Shown: one piece after another, positions 44,567 through 46,904 of the stretch | Layout: each line of letters starts with the position of its first letter | Position numbering within the stretch: position 1 is the stretch's first letter | Source: a bacterium | Lineage (GTDB): Bacteria; Verrucomicrobiota; Verrucomicrobiia; Limisphaerales; J093 | Direction of reading: 5' to 3' | DNA: 46,904 bases | Assembly: GCA_021780105.1 (NCBI GenBank) | Contig: JAJXZJ010000005.1 | Coordinates: 1 to 46,904 of the forward strand | Notes under the pieces: model-generated | Told to the model about the DNA's origin: nothing | The model's database searches: none | What the model saw: the letters and a program-made list of their open reading frames with translations, nothing else | Program-made: the position numbers and the translations under genes

Positions 44567-46177
44567 ATGAATCTAAATATGACTAGACACATCTTCATAC
44601 TAACCACCACGGCTATTCTCGTAGTTACGGGATTATTAAAGCTATTGTCGTTCACTTCGCACAGCGTACTTCTTGAACTATCTGATCCCGTTTTTGATCC
44701 ATTGCGGGTAAAATATGTACTTATACTAGCTGGATCAATCGAAATCATACTTGCAGTCATAATTTGGCATTTTCGACGGAATCCCATCTCCATCGTCGTT
44801 TTGTCTACTCTTGTCCTTTGCTTTATATTCTACCGAGCCGGGCTTCTCTTACTAGGCAGTACAAGTCCATGCAACTGTTTGGGAGCTCCTGCCCGTTGGC
44901 AAATTGCAGATCCTATAACGCGAAACCGCGCGGCAGACATTATCTTAGCATATTGGATTGTAGGAATTGTCATAGTTATTTATAAATCCCTAACGAGACC
45001 TAAGTGTCTTCTCACGGCAATCTTATTCACCATAGTGGTCCTGCCACATTCTGTCATGGCGTCTGAGAATACGATTCAAATAACTGGCCAGATAGAGTAC
45101 ACACAATACGATGAAAAAGGTCACACCGTTACGAATCGCCTTCGGCATAGTTCCCATTATATTGTTTTGTTGTCCCTCGATACACCTGCATGGAAAATCA
45201 CAGCTCTCTACGGAACAAATTGGTCACGCGGTGATTGGCGATCAGATGTGTTCGGCTATGGATCCAATGTTTATGATGTCCTTTATGACCCTTCAGTGCC
45301 ACCCCAAACGCCACTTCCAGGGTTCATCACACGCGGATATTATCCCTCAAAAGAAACGTTTCGCATCACTATACCTTGGCTCACATATTGCTCTGGACGA
45401 CACGCAGGATTAAATATTCCATTACCATGGAAGGACGATTTCACGGATCCTGTAGCCAGTATCGCAGATTCCAAGATTACTCTTGCCGCAGGTTCGCTCG
45501 CCTTCCCCGAAGCGATAAGCTGGATTATAAATAGTAAAAAGCTGCGATCGTGTAGCAATCAGGAAACATTAAAGCACGAAGGCCTGCCTCAAAGAGACCG
45601 CATTGCTCGACTAATCGATTATTCAACAATATATCGCGATGGCATTGTAATTGGGGAGTACCGAGTAACCGATTGGACTAAGGCGCGGGGTATCACGATT
45701 CCCTTACATTTTATGCTCACTGCGTATGCGCCCTATGAGAATGTAGCATCAACTCAGCTCAGCAACAATATTGTGAATATATCATATGCTCCAACGGAAA
45801 CAATGTACCGCTCTTTGCTATTTGAAGGCAGCACAACACAAATCTTCTTTACGAACACAACTGTGCAGCCGCTTTCGGTTCCTGGTATTCTTTCGGTCGG
45901 AGACTATCGCCTGTTTAATCGGAAGCTTAACATTGATTATGTTCAGTACGCATGTACTGATGGAAAGTGGAAGACGAACATTGATCCTCAACTACTTGCG
46001 CTCTTAGACATAAGGATCGATGTCGCTAAGAACAAGATACGAAGGCGCCACGCAAGACAATACATAATATGGCTTTGTATGGCCCTAAGTTGTGTCATCC
46101 CATACGTGGGCTACAGGATGACTAAGCGGTTACGCACACAAAAACAACAACAATCGAGTCGGAATAATGTATTATGA
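44567..46177 (+). CDS. Module gene A (right copy), MauE/DoxX-like membrane protein with exported domain
   Basis: 536 residues with the same plan as the left copy. Four membrane segments (about 9-29, 49-68, 74-97, 123-141) with C102-N-C104-L-G after the third. A fifth signal-peptide-like segment (about 147-165, CLLTAILFTIVVLPHSVMAS) is followed by an exported domain with three cysteines and the shared motif ARGITIPLHFMLTAYAP. A C-terminal membrane segment (about 500-520) carries a basic tail. An aggtcg precedes the ATG. The stop overlaps the gene B start (ATGA). AT-rich with codon use unlike the core. Sequence identity to the left copy is low outside the motifs, so the two are old paralogs or independent acquisitions. 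Confidence 0.77.
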   Translation: MNLNMTRHIFILTTTAILVVTGLLKLLSFTSHSVLLELSDPVFDPLRVKYVLILAGSIEIILAVIIWHFRRNPISIVVLSTLVLCFIFYRAGLLLLGSTSPCNCLGAPARWQIADPITRNRAADIILAYWIVGIVIVIYKSLTRPKCLLTAILFTIVVLPHSVMASENTIQITGQIEYTQYDEKGHTVTNRLRHSSHYIVLLSLDTPAWKITALYGTNWSRGDWRSDVFGYGSNVYDVLYDPSVPPQTPLPGFITRGYYPSKETFRITIPWLTYCSGRHAGLNIPLPWKDDFTDPVASIADSKITLAAGSLAFPEAISWIINSKKLRSCSNQETLKHEGLPQRDRIARLIDYSTIYRDGIVIGEYRVTDWTKARGITIPLHFMLTAYAPYENVASTQLSNNIVNISYAPTETMYRSLLFEGSTTQIFFTNTTVQPLSVPGILSVGDYRLFNRKLNIDYVQYACTDGKWKTNIDPQLLALLDIRIDVAKNKIRRRHARQYIIWLCMALSCVIPYVGYRMTKRLRTQKQQQSSRNNVL

Positions 46178-46539
46178 ATAGTTCAAATAAAATAATTAGG
46201 TACGTAATGACACTGGCGGCGGCAACCTGCCTTTTGCTTGTACATCCCGCTACAAAGGTAGGTTATTTATGCAAAGACGCTCCTGCTGAAGACGCGACAT
46301 GCAGTGGCTCGGCAGCTTGTGACCACAGTATTGGATGTTATACTTACACGTATACTCCGTTATGCCGGAGTTGCCAGCAAAAGGCAGGTTTTAACTGCTC
46401 ATCAAATCCATACACGTCTCAACGAGCACAAACACTCGGATACTGCAAACTGGGACACCCTTATGGGGCGCAATGTTATTGCTACAGTAAGGACAATCAG
46501 CCGGATGAGCCAAAGACGGCAGTGAACTGTGATTGCTAG
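46174..46539 (+). CDS. Module gene B (right copy), Cys-rich exported peptide
   Basis: 121 residues. The signal-like N-terminus (about 9-30, YVMTLAAATCLLLVHPATKV) precedes a mature region with twelve cysteines (GYLC, ATC, AAC, GC, LCRSC, NC, YC, QCYC, NCDC). It is longer than the left copy and has no clear sequence match, but shares position, export signal, even cysteine count and the ATGA overlap with gene A. A start at Met12 is possible. Probably a disulfide-rich secreted protein matured with gene A; inferred, not shown. Confidence 0.72.
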   Translation: MNSSNKIIRYVMTLAAATCLLLVHPATKVGYLCKDAPAEDATCSGSAACDHSIGCYTYTYTPLCRSCQQKAGFNCSSNPYTSQRAQTLGYCKLGHPYGAQCYCYSKDNQPDEPKTAVNCDC

Positions 46540-46585
46540 TACTTTGGCAAACGCCGTCAACGGAATCGTGGTCCCAGAAGGCAAA

Positions 46586-46618
46586 GCGCAGTGATTGTAC
46601 TGCGCGACTGAAGCAGTC
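46586..46618 (+). repeat. Two consecutive hairpins between module genes B and C
   Basis: GCGCAGT-gattgt-ACTGCGC (46586-46605, 7-bp stem) is followed by gactg-aag-cagtc (46606-46618, 5-bp stem). There is no T-run of terminator type. The position mirrors the inverted repeat at 321-348 in the left module. Confidence 0.45.
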
Positions 46619-46742
46619 AGTCTTACTGTTACGTTGGGTGCGTGAGGCGCTATTTCAATTCAGAATATGGCGCGGCACTGCTGTCCGGGTGCAAACAGCA
46701 GTGATCGCATTTCATGGTGCCGCGCTCGGCGTTTTTGCGGCA

Positions 46743-46904
46743 ATGTCTGTTTTTAACCGTATCAGAGACCGCGTGGTTTGGTTGGTGCGTCAGAAGCATC
46801 TAGCTAACATGCTGGGGCTAAAGGTGCCCTACTTGATAGTGATACTTGTCTGTTCATGGCATTGGGGCGACCTAGATAGCGAAAAGTTTTATGCCGTCAA
46901 TGCC
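46743..46904 (+). CDS. Module gene C (right copy), membrane-anchored protein, 3' end outside window
   Basis: The frame is open to the window edge. From the ATG at 46743 it reads MSVFNRIRDRVVWLVRQKHL, then a hydrophobic segment (about residues 27-38, VPYLIVILVCSW), then GDLDSEKFYAV. This matches the left gene C in layout and in D-x-D-x(3)-F-Y-x-V, and gives about the same distance from start to motif. A GTG at 46638 in the same frame would add 35 residues. No strong ribosome site is seen before either. It is probably a signal-anchored protein acting outside the cytoplasm with genes A and B. Family not recognised. Confidence 0.55.
   Translation, partial: MSVFNRIRDRVVWLVRQKHLANMLGLKVPYLIVILVCSWHWGDLDSEKFYAVNA

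Overview
The window looks like chromosomal DNA of a high-GC Verrucomicrobiota-type bacterium (Limisphaerales/Pedosphaera-like). This placement is inferred from protein style, not from a marker search. The clues are a Tat-exported Gfo/Idh/MocA oxidoreductase overlapping a PmoA-like DUF6807 gene, a 2986-residue secreted S8 peptidase with 15 DUF11 repeats, exported proteins ending in a short beta domain closing on 'F(Y/F)R(L/V)', and paired ECF sigma/anti-sigma operons.

Layout. (1) 1-3261 is AT-rich. It holds a minus-strand three-gene module: gene A (MauE/DoxX-like membrane protein with a large exported domain), gene B (short Cys-rich exported peptide) and gene C (membrane-anchored protein, cut by the window start). 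A complete IS5-type element sits between B and C. (2) 3262-4135 is non-coding and holds one copy of a ~300-bp repeat. (3) 4183-43169 is the GC-rich core: a pentaheme-type cytochrome c, a RidA-family protein, two divergent ECF sigma operons, an MFS transporter, a PF10091-type glycosidase, the giant DUF11 protease, tRNA-fMet, rpmI-rplT, a 2860-residue TcA-like Tc toxin subunit overlapping a small nucleotidyltransferase gene, DUF6807 plus Gfo/Idh/MocA, a second S8 peptidase, and a compact thyA-acyltransferase-folA-SDR operon. (4) 43305-43610 is the second repeat copy in opposite orientation, followed by a 163-residue ORF and, from 44567 to the end, a second AT-rich A-B-C module on the plus strand.

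The most interesting signal is the duplicated A-B-C module. Both copies have the same gene order and the same 4-nt ATGA overlap between A and B. In both, A has a CxCLG motif in its membrane domain and an internal signal-peptide-like segment, B is exported and carries an even number of cysteines (8 or 12), and C has a D-x-D-x(3)-F-Y-x-V motif just after its membrane segment. Both modules lie downstream of the same ~300-bp repeat. I infer a system that oxidises, exports or displays a disulfide-rich peptide, with the MauE-like domain as the thiol-redox part. The function is unproven.

In the core, the two sigma operons suggest envelope-stress or signal-responsive regulation, and each carries its own membrane partner. 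The exported glycosidase, cytochrome c, S8 proteases and DUF6807/Gfo pair fit a polymer-degrading lifestyle. The TcA-like gene is an orphan: no TcB or TcC partner is in the window.
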